Shown: positions 36,105 to 46,176, counted from the stretch's first letter. The stretch: 64,000 nucleotides of DNA from Psychrobacillus soli (GCF_006861775.1 NZ_VDGG01000016.1:1-64000); one strand, 5' to 3'. Numbers and translations are program-made. Notes: generated by a model not told the origin, from the letters alone.

Positions 36105-37382
36105 TTACGCAACTATTTCTTTTTGCCTCTTCTCATATTCCTTGAACATCACCAAATAAATAAATCCACTAACTATCGCTAAAACCGCTAGTATAACAAA
36201 TGTCCATGTAAAGCCGATCCACGCTACAAGCGGAAACACTAATGGTGCAATCGTTCGTCCAATCGTGTACCGCAAACTTGCCGCAGCAAAATATTGTCCA
36301 CGCATATCCGCAGGCGCTAATTTAGACACAAAGCTTTCTTGCAATCCAACTGTCGCTAGCTCCCCAAACGTAAATATCGCCATTGCAATTAGGAACACCC
36401 AAAAGTTTGCAGTCATCGGGAAAATCAGCATCGCAATCATATATAAAAATGAGGAGAGAAAAAACACCCATTTTTCTGGATACTTACTCATCCATCTTGA
36501 TACCAAAACCGTCAGTAACACAACTAATAACCCATTCTCGGATAATAAAATACCGAAAGAACCTTCGCCAGTTATAGACCATTCTCGCCCAAAGAAATTC
36601 CCTAATACTTGTTTATCAATTACTTCTTTCATATAAATAGGTATCAACATCTCTAACTGCATAAACGTTTGTGCAAGCAAAATCCCTGCAATGACATAAA
36701 GGAGAAACACTCTGTCCTTCACGATTAATCCATAAGCTTTCACTTGATCGATCACTACTTGCTTCCAACCATTTCCGCCTTTAGCAACTAGCTGCTTTTT
36801 CATCTCTTCTGGTAATGTCTCTTCTGTTAACATTCGAAGAGCCAGACCAACTAAACAAAATATAATACCGGCAACTAGCAGTAAAACAAAGCGATGTTGG
36901 AAAAACAGCACTGCTCCTACGATTGGTCCGATCACAACCGAAATATTGATAGATGTATAGAACACCGAAAAGACAGTGCTTCTCTCATGCTCCGGTACAA
37001 CGTCCGCAACAATCGCTTGACTCGCGGGATGATAAAACGATCCAGCTATTCCAGCTATTGTGAAAGCTACGAAACTGAGCATGGGGGAATCTAACCAAGG
37101 AGAGTTGGCAAACGCGAAAAGGATAAACGCCGCACCCTCTACCGTCGCGGAAAAGAACAACATCGTTCTTCTACCAAACCGATCCGCACAATAACCTCCG
37201 ATCAAATTTGCAGCGACAGAAAAGACTTGCGAAATCACAAGTAGTATTCCTGCCATGCTAGTTCCGAATTCACTTGCAAAATAAATAGCAAGAAACGGAA
37301 ACACCATCCAAAAACTTAAATTACTAAAAAACTCACCGAATAATCGAACTTTTAAAGGCCTATCCCAATCTCTAATTCTCAT
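36105..37382 (-). CDS. MFS transporter (drug/proton antiporter-like)
   Basis: Major facilitator protein, 425 aa, 12 predicted transmembrane helices. Motif A-like GGYCADRFGRRTML in the loop between helices 2 and 3; N-terminus MRIRDWDRPLKVRLFGEF with FSNLSFWMVFPFLAIYF as the first helix, typical of the MdtG/YfmO-like multidrug group. Substrate unknown. The start follows GAGGAAAAAACG. It appears monocistronic. Confidence 0.85.
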   Translation of the reverse strand: MRIRDWDRPLKVRLFGEFFSNLSFWMVFPFLAIYFASEFGTSMAGILLVISQVFSVAANLIGGYCADRFGRRTMLFFSATVEGAAFILFAFANSPWLDSPMLSFVAFTIAGIAGSFYHPASQAIVADVVPEHERSTVFSVFYTSINISVVIGPIVGAVLFFQHRFVLLLVAGIIFCLVGLALRMLTEETLPEEMKKQLVAKGGNGWKQVVIDQVKAYGLIVKDRVFLLYVIAGILLAQTFMQLEMLIPIYMKEVIDKQVLGNFFGREWSITGEGSFGILLSENGLLVVLLTVLVSRWMSKYPEKWVFFLSSFLYMIAMLIFPMTANFWVFLIAMAIFTFGELATVGLQESFVSKLAPADMRGQYFAAASLRYTIGRTIAPLVFPLVAWIGFTWTFVILAVLAIVSGFIYLVMFKEYEKRQKEIVA

Positions 37383-37540
37383 CGTTTTTTCCTCATATCT
37401 AATAGATGATACAATCCTATCATAATATTTCGGATTTCGAAACAGAAAGTTGGGCTTTTACATAGGTTTAAGAAAAAAAATATCCTAAGGCAAAATTACC
37501 CTTCAGGATAGCATAAATTTGCACTTTTTTATTGCTCATT

Positions 37541-37785
37541 TTAGCGATAATGCGTGGTAGTAAGTCGACTAGCGACCGCTAAAAACAAAATTTCCTCCGT
37601 TTTTCGACTGTATGAATCCAATAAATGGCTAAGGGAAACAGATTGTTCATTGAAAGCAACCAATTCTATTCGGAAAGCAATCAAATCAACGCGAGAGCAA
37701 CCAAAATTCCGATGAAAGCAACCAATACTTAAAATAGCAAGCTTACATCATGTGAAACAACTATGATTACGACATATTATTGGAA
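37541..37785. repeat. MITE-like element, copy 4 (array-rich)
   Basis: The gap 37383-38016 has no gene. It holds GATAATGCGTGGTAG...GACTAGCGACCGCT, homologous to the left end of copy 3, then four AGCAAYCAA motifs at 37655, 37676, 37696 and 37717 (spacing 21, 20, 21 bp) and a degenerate right end TACGACATATTATTGG. The GC-rich palindromic part of copies 1-3 is missing. Confidence 0.75.
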
Positions 37786-37927
37786 CAATATTCTTTAAAG
37801 CCAGCCTAACTCGTCAGCTAGCATCTATTAGACCGGTTTATTCATCTAATAATTTTACGGACTTTAAAATTTGTATAAATGCATAAGCATCTAAATTATT
37901 TTCCAAAACTTTTTTTATTTTATTCGC

Positions 37928-37967
37928 CTACAAAAAAAGCACGAAGGTATAGGAACCTCCGCGCTGT
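37928..37967 (-). terminator. Terminator of xpt
   Basis: Reverse strand: GCGCGGAGG, TTCCTATA, CCTTCGTGC then seven Ts. Confidence 0.8.
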
Positions 37968-38016
37968 ATCATTTATTATTTTTTAGAAGGAATCATGTTA
38001 AAGATAATATTGTTAT

Positions 38017-38700
<684 letters not shown>

Positions 38701-38764
38701 TTGTCAATTCGAATTAAAATAAAAGAAATCATGACAAAGATGCCATAATCCGATCATTTCATTG

Positions 38765-38836
38765 CCGCCCATAGTCAGCTTATTTAAGGTAAGCTGGTAG
38801 AAACTTGCAGGCCATATCCCTGCGATTATACGAGTT
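38765..38836 (-). promoter_or_regulatory. Guanine-class purine riboswitch of xpt
   Basis: Reverse strand: TATAATCGCAGGGATATGG, CCTGCAAGTTTCTACC, AGCTTACCTTAAATAAGCT and GACTATGGG are the conserved purine aptamer blocks. The C in GACTATG (position 74 of the xpt numbering) predicts guanine/hypoxanthine rather than adenine. With the terminator it fills the gap 38605-38936. Confidence 0.95.
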
Positions 38837-38936
38837 GATACTATTTGAATAGTTTTCATTATAGCACGACCATCTTCGATTACAATGAGTGGTAAATAAG
38901 TCGTGCGATTCATAAAATTCAGTTGAATCGTAATGA

Positions 38937-39254
38937 TTACCTTTGCGCTTTTAATGACTTGAATGCATGGATGAATGATGCTGGATTAGCTTGTATTTTA
39001 TAAGAAAATACTCCTTGATTTGTATGTAAATATAGAATCCCTCCACCGAACGAAAAGGTTTTATGAGAAATATCGTGGACGTTGCGAAGCTCAAACTGAT
39101 GGCTGGCCGAAATAATTTTGTCCGAATTTAGTAGGAGTTCATACTGCATTTCAATTTGTTGCATTTGATAATAAAAATCTATTTTGCGTTCAATTTCTAT
39201 ATAAATAATAGAATGCTCGCTCAACGCCTTCATCTCCTTCATCTCCTTCATCAC
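38937..39254 (-). CDS. Hypothetical protein, PH-like fold suspected
   Basis: 105 aa at most, soluble, no signal peptide. The alternating strand pattern (HSIIYIEIERKIDFYYQ, YELLLNSDKIISAS, GGGILYLHTNQGVFSYKI) and final helix (SFIHAFKSLKAQ) suggest a small bacterial PH-like domain, but I recognise no named family. The start is ambiguous: GAAGGAGAT is repeated in the 5' end, and ATG 39233 (residue 8) has the best-spaced AAGGAG. It begins 3-25 nt after the oxidoreductase gene and is the last of a three-gene unit. Confidence 0.7.
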   Translation of the reverse strand: MMKEMKEMKALSEHSIIYIEIERKIDFYYQMQQIEMQYELLLNSDKIISASHQFELRNVHDISHKTFSFGGGILYLHTNQGVFSYKIQANPASFIHAFKSLKAQR

Positions 39255-39257
39255 ATA

Positions 39258-40355
39258 TCATGTCTTTCCAGTTGGCGCATATAAAGACAAATCAAGTACG
39301 GTTTCTTGCCCTAGCGCTAGTCTAGCAAGCTCTGCACCAACAAATGGACCTGCTGTTAAACCAGAAGCACCTAGTCCATTCGCGAAATAAATAGAATCAA
39401 AATTAGGGACGTTTCCTATTACTGGTAAGAACTCTGGCGTATACGGTCTAAATCCTACTCGAACTTCTTCCATGTGAGCCGTTTCTAATGATTTAGCAAT
39501 ACTTGTTGCATGCTCTAGCAAAACTTGTTTTCCTGCTTCTGTAACAAGCGGATCATAACCTGTATTTTCTTCATACGTAGATCCCGCTACTATTTTTCCT
39601 TTGTCAAATGCTAACAAATACTGATTGGTTGGGGGCAATACTACCGGCCAGTCCTCGGTTCCTTCATTTTCTATAAGAAAGTGCATTATTTGCGCTTTTT
39701 GAAAGCTTACTTTCATATCTTTCCCTAATGCAGCTGGAATCTCATTGCCCCAAGCACCTGCAGTCAAGATAATTTTATCCGCTGTTAATGGTTTACCATT
39801 CACGAAAACATCACCACCCAGAAGCTGTGCATCACTATAAATTACTTCTGCTCCAAGCTTTTTTGCTGCACTAATTAAGGCATCTCGCATTGCACGACCG
39901 TCCACCCTGGCAGCTCCCTCGACGTATAAAGAAGTAAAGTCTTCTGAAAGAAGTGGAAAAAATGATTTCGTTTCATCTGGAGAAAGAATTTTCAAGTCAC
40001 CAATTTCTGGGGCTTCTTCTCTTTTTTCTATTGCACGCTCGAACATTTTTTGAAGTTTTTTCGCATCATTTTGTAATGCAATTGCCCCTACTTGTTTGTA
40101 TCCAGTCGAGGTTTCTCCTAAATCCTCAAGCTCTTTTACTAGTTGTTTATAGTATTTCGCACCGTTTCGCACGAGTGCATACCATTTTTTATTTCTTCTT
40201 TGTGAAATCCATGGACATATAATCCCCGCTGCTGCATCCGATGCTTGTCCAAGATCTTTTCTATCTATTAACGTTACGCTCACATTATTTTTTGCAAGAT
40301 GGTAAGCGGTGGAGGCACCTAAAATCCCCCCACCTATAACAACATAAGAAATCAT
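39258..40355 (-). CDS. FAD-dependent oxidoreductase, DAO family (YurR-like)
   Basis: Flavoprotein of the D-amino-acid/glycine oxidase family, 365 aa. N-terminal dinucleotide motif VVIGGGILGASTAYHLA (GxGxxG) followed by LIDR, and the C-terminal VGFRPYTPEFLPVIG ... YFANGLGASGLTAGPFVG block that closes over FAD. Resembles YurR; substrate probably an amino or imino acid. It lies 3 nt after the S66 peptidase stop. With that LD-carboxypeptidase-type enzyme it could serve turnover of D-amino-acid-containing peptides (inference). Confidence 0.87.
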   Translation of the reverse strand: MISYVVIGGGILGASTAYHLAKNNVSVTLIDRKDLGQASDAAAGIICPWISQRRNKKWYALVRNGAKYYKQLVKELEDLGETSTGYKQVGAIALQNDAKKLQKMFERAIEKREEAPEIGDLKILSPDETKSFFPLLSEDFTSLYVEGAARVDGRAMRDALISAAKKLGAEVIYSDAQLLGGDVFVNGKPLTADKIILTAGAWGNEIPAALGKDMKVSFQKAQIMHFLIENEGTEDWPVVLPPTNQYLLAFDKGKIVAGSTYEENTGYDPLVTEAGKQVLLEHATSIAKSLETAHMEEVRVGFRPYTPEFLPVIGNVPNFDSIYFANGLGASGLTAGPFVGAELARLALGQETVLDLSLYAPTGKT

Positions 40356-40358
40356 TTA

Positions 40359-41390
40359 TTACTCCACTCCGCTTTCTAAAATTGAAAATATACCTTTCTC
40401 ACAATTAATTTCTGCCATTGCCCCATATGGAAGTACGAATTTCGGTTCTGTATGACCAAAGTTCAAATTATAAAGAATCGGTAAATTAGTTAAATCCAGT
40501 TCCTTCATAATTTTCAAAATGGACGCTTTGTATTCCACATAATATTTCTCATGCTGTGGTTTTCCGAATACAATTCCTTTTACATTTTGTAAAATGCCTT
40601 GCGAACCATAGTTTCTTAGCCAATATTCGACAAGAGCCGGTTCAGGAGTATCTTCCGATGTTTCAAAAAATAAAATACTATCCTTCCAATAAGATTGGTC
40701 TGGCCAAAGGGACGTTCCTTTTGCAAATTCTAATACTTCTATACATCCTCCAATTAGTCTACCTTGCACCACTCCATTGCCTTGAAGCACTTCGTATCCT
40801 TTATTTGGATTCATTTTACGTTGTGTATTTTTATTCTCAACAATCCATAGCAGACGTTCACTAGTCCATTCTTGTGCTGGTTTTATTTCACCGATTACTT
40901 CATTAGAGAACAATGTTTTTTTTACGGCTTTCACTGTGTAATCATGCACTTCTACGTTTTCGGCGAAGTCCGTTAATATTGCAGGACCATAAAAAGAAGA
41001 AATTCCTGCTTTGTGACAAAATAGATGTGTTACAGTAGCATCTGAATAACCAATAAATACTTTCGGATTTGAACGTATAATGTCAAAATTAATATATGGT
41101 AGTAAACGAATGCTTTCACTCCCGCCAATATTCGAAATGATCCCTTTTATCGTCGGATCTTTAAAAGCGTTCATTAAATCCTCCGCCCGAGCCTGCGGAT
41201 TTTCGTATAAGTAATCGGCACCCTTTAAGCTATTTGGCATAGAAACAACTTCTAGACCAAACACTTTTTCTAGACGTTCCACTCCTTGTTCATATCTCCA
41301 TTTTAAATCAGGTTCCCCTGCTCCACCCCAAGATAAACTAATCGTAGCAACTTTATCACCCGCTTGAAGCATTTTTGGTTTAATAAGCAT
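40359..41390 (-). CDS. S66-family peptidase (LD-carboxypeptidase/MccF-like)
   Basis: Serine peptidase of family S66, 343 aa from 41390. Nucleophile Ser in FIGYSDATVTHLF near residue 110, Glu in GGCIEVLEF near 215 and His in FGHTEPKFVLP near 310 form the Ser-Glu-His triad. Family members trim L,D bonds in muropeptides or hydrolyse microcin C-type amides; which one is not clear. The start is MLIKPKM, with GGGAAG upstream; an alternative GTG lies three codons earlier. Confidence 0.87.
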   Translation of the reverse strand: MLIKPKMLQAGDKVATISLSWGGAGEPDLKWRYEQGVERLEKVFGLEVVSMPNSLKGADYLYENPQARAEDLMNAFKDPTIKGIISNIGGSESIRLLPYINFDIIRSNPKVFIGYSDATVTHLFCHKAGISSFYGPAILTDFAENVEVHDYTVKAVKKTLFSNEVIGEIKPAQEWTSERLLWIVENKNTQRKMNPNKGYEVLQGNGVVQGRLIGGCIEVLEFAKGTSLWPDQSYWKDSILFFETSEDTPEPALVEYWLRNYGSQGILQNVKGIVFGKPQHEKYYVEYKASILKIMKELDLTNLPILYNLNFGHTEPKFVLPYGAMAEINCEKGIFSILESGVE

Positions 41391-41509
41391 TATAAACACT
41401 TCCCATTCTTTTTATCTAATTATAGCTTAAGCATTCCATTTATTATTGTCTAAAGTTAATGAAATTGGGTATAAGATAATTATATTAGTTGTGAATGGAA
41501 GTGAACGAG

Positions 41510-42358
41510 ATGAAATGGCAAGGTAGAAAGCGGAGTTCCAATGTAGAAGATAGACGCGGAAAAGGCAGTGGAAAAGCTATTGCTGGTGTTGGCGGAGGAC
41601 TAGGATTAATTATTGTGCTTATCATCACCTTGCTTGGTGGAAATCCAGAAGATTTAATCGGTAATCTAAGCGTTACGGAGCAATCTAGCTCTACCCCATA
41701 TGAAGAAACGGAACAAGAAAAAGAATTAGCAGAATTTGTATCTGTTGTGCTCGCAGATACGGAAACAGTGTGGACCAAAATATTTCAAGAAAATGGGTTA
41801 AAATATACAGAACCAACTCTTGTGCTTTATACGAATAGTGTAAACTCGGCATGTGGCGCTGCTGGTGCATCTGTCGGTCCTTTTTATTGTCCAGGAGATC
41901 AAAAATTGTATATCGATTTGAGCTTTTATCAGGAATTACAAGAAAAATTTCACGCCCCTGGTGACTTTGCGATGGCGTATGTAATTGCACATGAAGTAGG
42001 TCATCATGTACAAACACTCCTTGGAACAACCGAACAAGTAATGCCACTGCGTCAAAAATTAAGCGAAGAAGAGTTTAATAAGTATCTTGTCAGATTCGAG
42101 CTTCAAGCAGATTACTTCTCAGGTGTATGGGCAAAACATGCACAGGCAATGAACCTGTTAGAAGAAGGAGATTTAGACGAAGCACTGACTGCTGCTAGTG
42201 CAGTTGGAGATGACACGCTGCAAAAACAAGCAATGGGTTATGTTGTTCCAGAAAGTTTTACACATGGAACTTCTGAACAACGTAAGAGTTGGTTTTACAA
42301 AGGCTATGAAAATGGAACGATACAAGGGGGAGACACATTTAAAACTACATCTCCTTAA
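41510..42358 (+). CDS. Neutral zinc metallopeptidase, YpfJ family
   Basis: Membrane-anchored protein, 282 aa from 41510. N-terminus MKWQGRKRSSNVEDRRG and a glycine-rich helix GKAIAGVGGGLGLIIVLIIT are hallmarks of the YpfJ (KPN_02809) family. The catalytic HEXXH is AHEVGHHVQTLLG near residue 165. An extracytoplasmic C-domain is predicted. Physiological substrate unknown. The internal start is chosen because the family begins MKWxGR; GGAAGTG lies upstream. Confidence 0.88.
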   Translation: MKWQGRKRSSNVEDRRGKGSGKAIAGVGGGLGLIIVLIITLLGGNPEDLIGNLSVTEQSSSTPYEETEQEKELAEFVSVVLADTETVWTKIFQENGLKYTEPTLVLYTNSVNSACGAAGASVGPFYCPGDQKLYIDLSFYQELQEKFHAPGDFAMAYVIAHEVGHHVQTLLGTTEQVMPLRQKLSEEEFNKYLVRFELQADYFSGVWAKHAQAMNLLEEGDLDEALTAASAVGDDTLQKQAMGYVVPESFTHGTSEQRKSWFYKGYENGTIQGGDTFKTTSP

Positions 42359-42461
42359 AGCAAATTTTTATGGGATCTGCTTTTTTTCATTGACCGGAGC
42401 GAAAGAAACTGATTATAATGAAAATAAATTGTTCCTTTTAATGGAAAAGAGAGTGTGTAGA

Positions 42462-43310
42462 ATGAATATCCCTTTTACAAAAATGCATGGTTGCGGAAAT
42501 GATTATATATACATTAATTGTTTCGAACAAAATATCGAACATCCTGAATTGCTAAGTAAAGCCATTTCTGATCGCCATTTTGGCGTCGGTGGAGACGGAA
42601 TTGTCCTTATATGCCCGTCTGAAAATGGGGATGCGAAAATGCGGATGTTTAATATAGATGGCAGTGAAGGAAAAATGTGTGGGAATGCGATTCGCTGTGT
42701 AGCCAAATATGTATATGACAATAATATTGCCAAAAAAGAAATGATTAAAATCGACACTCTTAGTGGAGTTAAAACGATTAATCTACAAGTAAAAGACGAT
42801 CAAATGTATGCTGCAACTGTTGATATGGGCGAAGCTATTTTAAAGCCTTCCGCTGTTCCAGTATTATTAGAGGAAAAGGAAGCATTAATCGATTATTCTT
42901 TGCAAATAGAGGATACGACCTATAATATTACGACAGTTTCCATGGGGAACCCCCATTGCGTGTTATTTTATGAAGATATCTCGTCTATTGATCTATCTGT
43001 AATAGGACCTAAATTTGAACATCATCCTATATTTCCGGAAAGTGTGAATACGGAATTTATTCAAATCGAAAACCGAACTATGATTCATATGCGAGTTTGG
43101 GAACGTGGAAGTGGGGAAACGCTTGCTTGTGGTACAGGTGCTTGTGCCGCGGTAGTAGCATCTGTCTTGAATGGCTATTGCGACAAAGATACAGATATTA
43201 CCGTTAAGCTTTTAGGTGGAGAACTGATTATTCGTTATACAGACAATAGCGTTTTTATGACAGGTCCTGCCGAAAAAGTTTTCGAGGGTAAGTTTCAGTG
43301 GAAAAAATAA
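42462..43310 (+). CDS. dapF: Diaminopimelate epimerase
   Basis: Interconverts LL- and meso-diaminopimelate for lysine and peptidoglycan. 282 aa, the normal length. Active-site cysteines are in GKMCGNAIRCVAKYV near residue 74 and ETLACGTGACAAVVAS near 226; N-terminus FTKMHGCGNDYIYI is characteristic. The frame is open upstream of 42462 into ypfJ but lacks similarity there. SD is weak (GAGAG). Stand-alone, ended by a strong terminator. Confidence 0.95.
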   Translation: MNIPFTKMHGCGNDYIYINCFEQNIEHPELLSKAISDRHFGVGGDGIVLICPSENGDAKMRMFNIDGSEGKMCGNAIRCVAKYVYDNNIAKKEMIKIDTLSGVKTINLQVKDDQMYAATVDMGEAILKPSAVPVLLEEKEALIDYSLQIEDTTYNITTVSMGNPHCVLFYEDISSIDLSVIGPKFEHHPIFPESVNTEFIQIENRTMIHMRVWERGSGETLACGTGACAAVVASVLNGYCDKDTDITVKLLGGELIIRYTDNSVFMTGPAEKVFEGKFQWKK

Positions 43311-43328
43311 AATTATAATATGCTCTGC

Positions 43329-43363
43329 AAAACCTTTCAACTATTTATTTGAAAGGTTTTTTT
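43329..43363 (+). terminator. Terminator of dapF
   Basis: AAACCTTTCAA, CTATTTAT, TTGAAAGGTTTTTTT. Confidence 0.92.
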
Positions 43364-43447
43364 ACATTTTCAAAACATCCAGGGGACACACTTGTTTAAT
43401 GATTTGTAATATTACACATCCACTTTGTAATGTTATTGGCAAATTTT

Positions 43448-43464
43448 CGTAATATTCCTGTAAT
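43448..43464 (+). promoter_or_regulatory. WalR-like binding site
   Basis: CGTAAT-ATTCC-TGTAAT, one mismatch to the WalR (YycF) consensus TGTWAH-N5-TGTWAH. Two further TGTAAT half-sites lie at about 43407 and 43429. It is 50 nt upstream of the start of a LysM-3D wall protein, the class of genes WalRK controls. Confidence 0.6.
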
Positions 43465-43513
43465 GAAACACTGCTAATATATAAAGTAGACTAAATAGTA
43501 AGGAGTAGAGTAT

Positions 43514-44077
43514 TTGAGAAAAATTCTTGGGACACTCATCATCGCATTTGCACTATTGGTTAGCGGAACAACAACAGGCGTGGCCGCATCTTCATCGCAC
43601 ACTGTACAAAAAGGGGACACATTATATAAAATTGCGAAAACGTATAATGTATCGATCTCCAATTTAAAATCATGGAATAACTTAAAATCAGATACTATTC
43701 AACCGAAACAAGAACTAAAGATCACTACTACAAAACAAGCTTCAAAAGCGAAAAACCCTTCTCGCTCTAGTACAGAGGATAAGGTAGTGAAAGAATTCGT
43801 TGTATCCGCAAGTGCGTTTACTGCAAACTGCAATGGTTGTACTGGGATTACAAGTACAGGGATTAACTTGAAAAAGAATCCGGATATTAAAGTAATAGCG
43901 GTAGATCCAGACGTCATTAAACTTGGGACAAAAGTCCATGTGGAAGGATACGGTTATGCAATCGCTGGTGATACGGGAGGAAATATTAAAGGAAACAAAA
44001 TTGATGTATTTTTCTCTTCTAAAAACGATGCCTTTAAATGGGGGCGCAAAAACGTAACAATTAAAATATTAGAATAG
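43514..44077 (+). CDS. Secreted LysM-3D domain protein (YocH-like)
   Basis: Exported cell-wall-binding protein, 187 aa. TTG start with AAGGAG upstream; signal peptide ends near VAASS (residue 26). A LysM domain (HTVQKGDTLYKIAKTYNVSI...) covers residues 29-75, then a Ser/Lys linker, then a 3D domain (residues 95-187) with VIAVDPDVIKLGTKVHVEGYG, AGDTGG and KIDVFF supplying the three Asp. Such proteins are putative muramidases/lytic transglycosylase-like; YocH is WalR controlled in B. subtilis. Confidence 0.9.
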   Translation: MRKILGTLIIAFALLVSGTTTGVAASSSHTVQKGDTLYKIAKTYNVSISNLKSWNNLKSDTIQPKQELKITTTKQASKAKNPSRSSTEDKVVKEFVVSASAFTANCNGCTGITSTGINLKKNPDIKVIAVDPDVIKLGTKVHVEGYGYAIAGDTGGNIKGNKIDVFFSSKNDAFKWGRKNVTIKILE

Positions 44078-44082
44078 GTATA

Positions 44083-44117
44083 AAAATGACTCCAGTATTT
44101 GTTTTGGAGTCATTTTT
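44083..44117 (+). terminator. Terminator of LysM-3D gene
   Basis: AAAATGACTCC, AGTATTTGTTTT, GGAGTCATTTTT. Confidence 0.9.
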
Positions 44118-44257
44118 CATTATTACACCAGATTTGTACTATTACATAAGAATACTCAGACAAGAGTATAATGATTGCAGATCCATATGGCATAAAACTC
44201 CGTTTATTCCAAGTTTAAAATACTTAAGTTCCAGTTTATTTAATTAGTAACTGGTTC

Positions 44258-44875
44258 TTATAATTTATTAATACCACGAATTATAGCTTCATAGTACGAC
44301 TGTTCATGCGCTACGAAATTAATTTTAGTTACTATTTTATCTACAGAAACTCTATTTCCTGTTTTATTTATTTCAAAACCTGCTACTTGAATTTCTTCTA
44401 ATTCTCCCAACCAAAGCGCTGAGAATTGTTTGAAATTTGCTCGAACAACTCCTGAAACTTCTTCTGTCTGAAGGGCAAAATCATCCAAACTTAAAGCACC
44501 GTTATATACATAAACATTTGCTAACTCTTGATCAATAAGATCCCCTGTCGTAACCGAATAATCTATTATCCCAAGCGAAGCTAACTCCTCAAACGTAACG
44601 TCGATTCCGAGTTCTTCCTTCACTTCTCTAACACCATCATGCACCGTCTCCGTGGCTAATAAATGACCTGCAGCAGTAATATCTAACAGCCCAGGATATT
44701 CCTTTTTGGATTCACTTCGAATTTGCAAATAGATATAATCTATTTCCTCTTCCCTACTAATAAACCAACAGTGAAACGTTTCATGCCAATATCCTAGCCT
44801 ATGCACTTCATGGCGTGGAGCTGTTCCTACAGCAGTTCTATTACTATCAAATATCCTAAGCATCTCCTCTTCCAT
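44258..44875 (-). CDS. Nudix hydrolase
   Basis: Cytoplasmic Nudix-fold pyrophosphohydrolase, 205 aa. Nudix box: G in GHLLATETVHDGVREVKEE then LGID near residue 69. N-terminus EEMLRIFDSNRTAVGTAPRHEVHRLGYWHETFHCW places it in the IDI-like Nudix group, the same as the N-terminal half of the protein at 34733. Substrate unknown. The start follows AAGGTAGGG; that SD region is itself duplicated 66 bp away (see repeat entry). Confidence 0.86.
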   Translation of the reverse strand: MEEEMLRIFDSNRTAVGTAPRHEVHRLGYWHETFHCWFISREEEIDYIYLQIRSESKKEYPGLLDITAAGHLLATETVHDGVREVKEELGIDVTFEELASLGIIDYSVTTGDLIDQELANVYVYNGALSLDDFALQTEEVSGVVRANFKQFSALWLGELEEIQVAGFEINKTGNRVSVDKIVTKINFVAHEQSYYEAIIRGINKL

Positions 44876-44884
44876 GGCTATATC

Positions 44885-44970
44885 CCTACCTTCTTATATT
44901 ACAAAATTGTTACAGGTGCCTGGTGTTACAGGTGCCTGGCACCCATAATACCTACCTTCTTATATTACAA
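44885..44970. repeat. GGTGCC palindrome copy 2, flanked by a 20-bp direct repeat
   Basis: TTACAGGTGCCTGG occurs twice in tandem (44910-44936), the second continuing to GGCACCC. The block is bracketed by direct repeats CCTACCTTCTTATATTACAA at 44885-44904 and 44951-44970. This looks like an insertion with target duplication or a 66-bp tandem duplication. Confidence 0.82.
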
Positions 44971-45042
44971 GTATACATGGATTGCTAAATACATATAGTT
45001 GTAGAAAAGAGTTTCTAAACTATATAAAGGGTGGTCCATGTC

Positions 45043-46167
45043 ATGAGAAAATTGTTTACACTATTCGTAGCTGTTATTATTTCTACTATTTTTAGTACAG
45101 CCATTGGAGAAGCAGCATCTGTGACTCATCACATAGGATTCCAAGATCAATTGCTAGATTTTAGTGAGATCAAAGTGATAAATGAGGATACAAAAGTTCC
45201 ACTTGAAGAAATTGCAGCCCATCTGGATATTCCTTTTGAAATCGAAAAGGGCATCACTTATATACGAAAAAATGGAATAGAAATTAGTTATAGCGATACC
45301 TCTCATACAACATTCAAAGACGGGGCAGCAATTGATAGGGCTCCAATTGTTAAAGTGGACGGCAAACTTTTTGTTAGTGTCGACTATATCGCAAGTGAAA
45401 TAGGGTACAAAGTGAAAAGTTTTGAGAAACAGAAAACACAACGAATATACAAAGAAGACTGGGCTCATATGTCGCACACGAATTTTGAAATCTATTTAAA
45501 CCAACTTTTGAATAAAAAACAACCTTCGCCGGCCACATCGAAAGCAAATGTCTATATAACATTCGACGACGGTCCCAACAAATTTACAGCAATCAATAAT
45601 TCCATATTAAAAAAATATAACGCCAAAGCAACCTTCTTCTTTTTAGGAAAACACATGAAAAAGAATGCAACTATTATCCAGTCAGTCGTAAAAGATGGAC
45701 ATTATATTGGTACACACAGTATGACGCATGATAAAAATAAAGTTTACCTTTCTTCCAAATCTTTCATAGATGAAATGATCGAAGGAACGAAACTCATCAA
45801 AAAAATGACTGGGAAAGACGCAAAACTTGTCCGTACACCCTATGGCAGCAAACCACATATAACAACAGCTATGAAGGATGAGCTAGTCACAAATGGCTTC
45901 AAACTATGGGATTGGGATGTCGATTCGAACGATTGGAAATACACCGATAAAGAAGCCAACAAAATCGTCCAAAATGTCCAAGTTGGAGTAGAAAAAGCCT
46001 ATAAATCAGGTGATCGAGACATCATCATCCTTCTCCACGACCGTAGTCAAACAACAAAAGCACTACCAACCATTATTGAATGGCTTCAAAAAGAAGGCTA
46101 TACACTCAAAACATACGAACCAGACCATCATATCATCCAAAACTTCCTTCGAGACACCACCCTTTAA
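45043..46167 (+). CDS. Secreted polysaccharide deacetylase (NodB domain)
   Basis: Exported peptidoglycan/polysaccharide N-deacetylase, 374 aa. Signal peptide to about residue 27 (IGEAAS), then a copper-amine-oxidase-N-like beta region (residues 35-135), then the NodB domain from about 165: TFDDGPN (catalytic and metal Asp), HSMTH (metal His pair), RTPYGS, WDVDSNDW and LLHDRS. All catalytic motifs are intact. The start has AAAGGGTGG 8 nt upstream; a GTG four codons earlier is less likely. The last third has few T-ending codons relative to neighbours. Confidence 0.9.
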   Translation: MRKLFTLFVAVIISTIFSTAIGEAASVTHHIGFQDQLLDFSEIKVINEDTKVPLEEIAAHLDIPFEIEKGITYIRKNGIEISYSDTSHTTFKDGAAIDRAPIVKVDGKLFVSVDYIASEIGYKVKSFEKQKTQRIYKEDWAHMSHTNFEIYLNQLLNKKQPSPATSKANVYITFDDGPNKFTAINNSILKKYNAKATFFFLGKHMKKNATIIQSVVKDGHYIGTHSMTHDKNKVYLSSKSFIDEMIEGTKLIKKMTGKDAKLVRTPYGSKPHITTAMKDELVTNGFKLWDWDVDSNDWKYTDKEANKIVQNVQVGVEKAYKSGDRDIIILLHDRSQTTKALPTIIEWLQKEGYTLKTYEPDHHIIQNFLRDTTL

Positions 46168-46176
46168 CCAAAAAGA

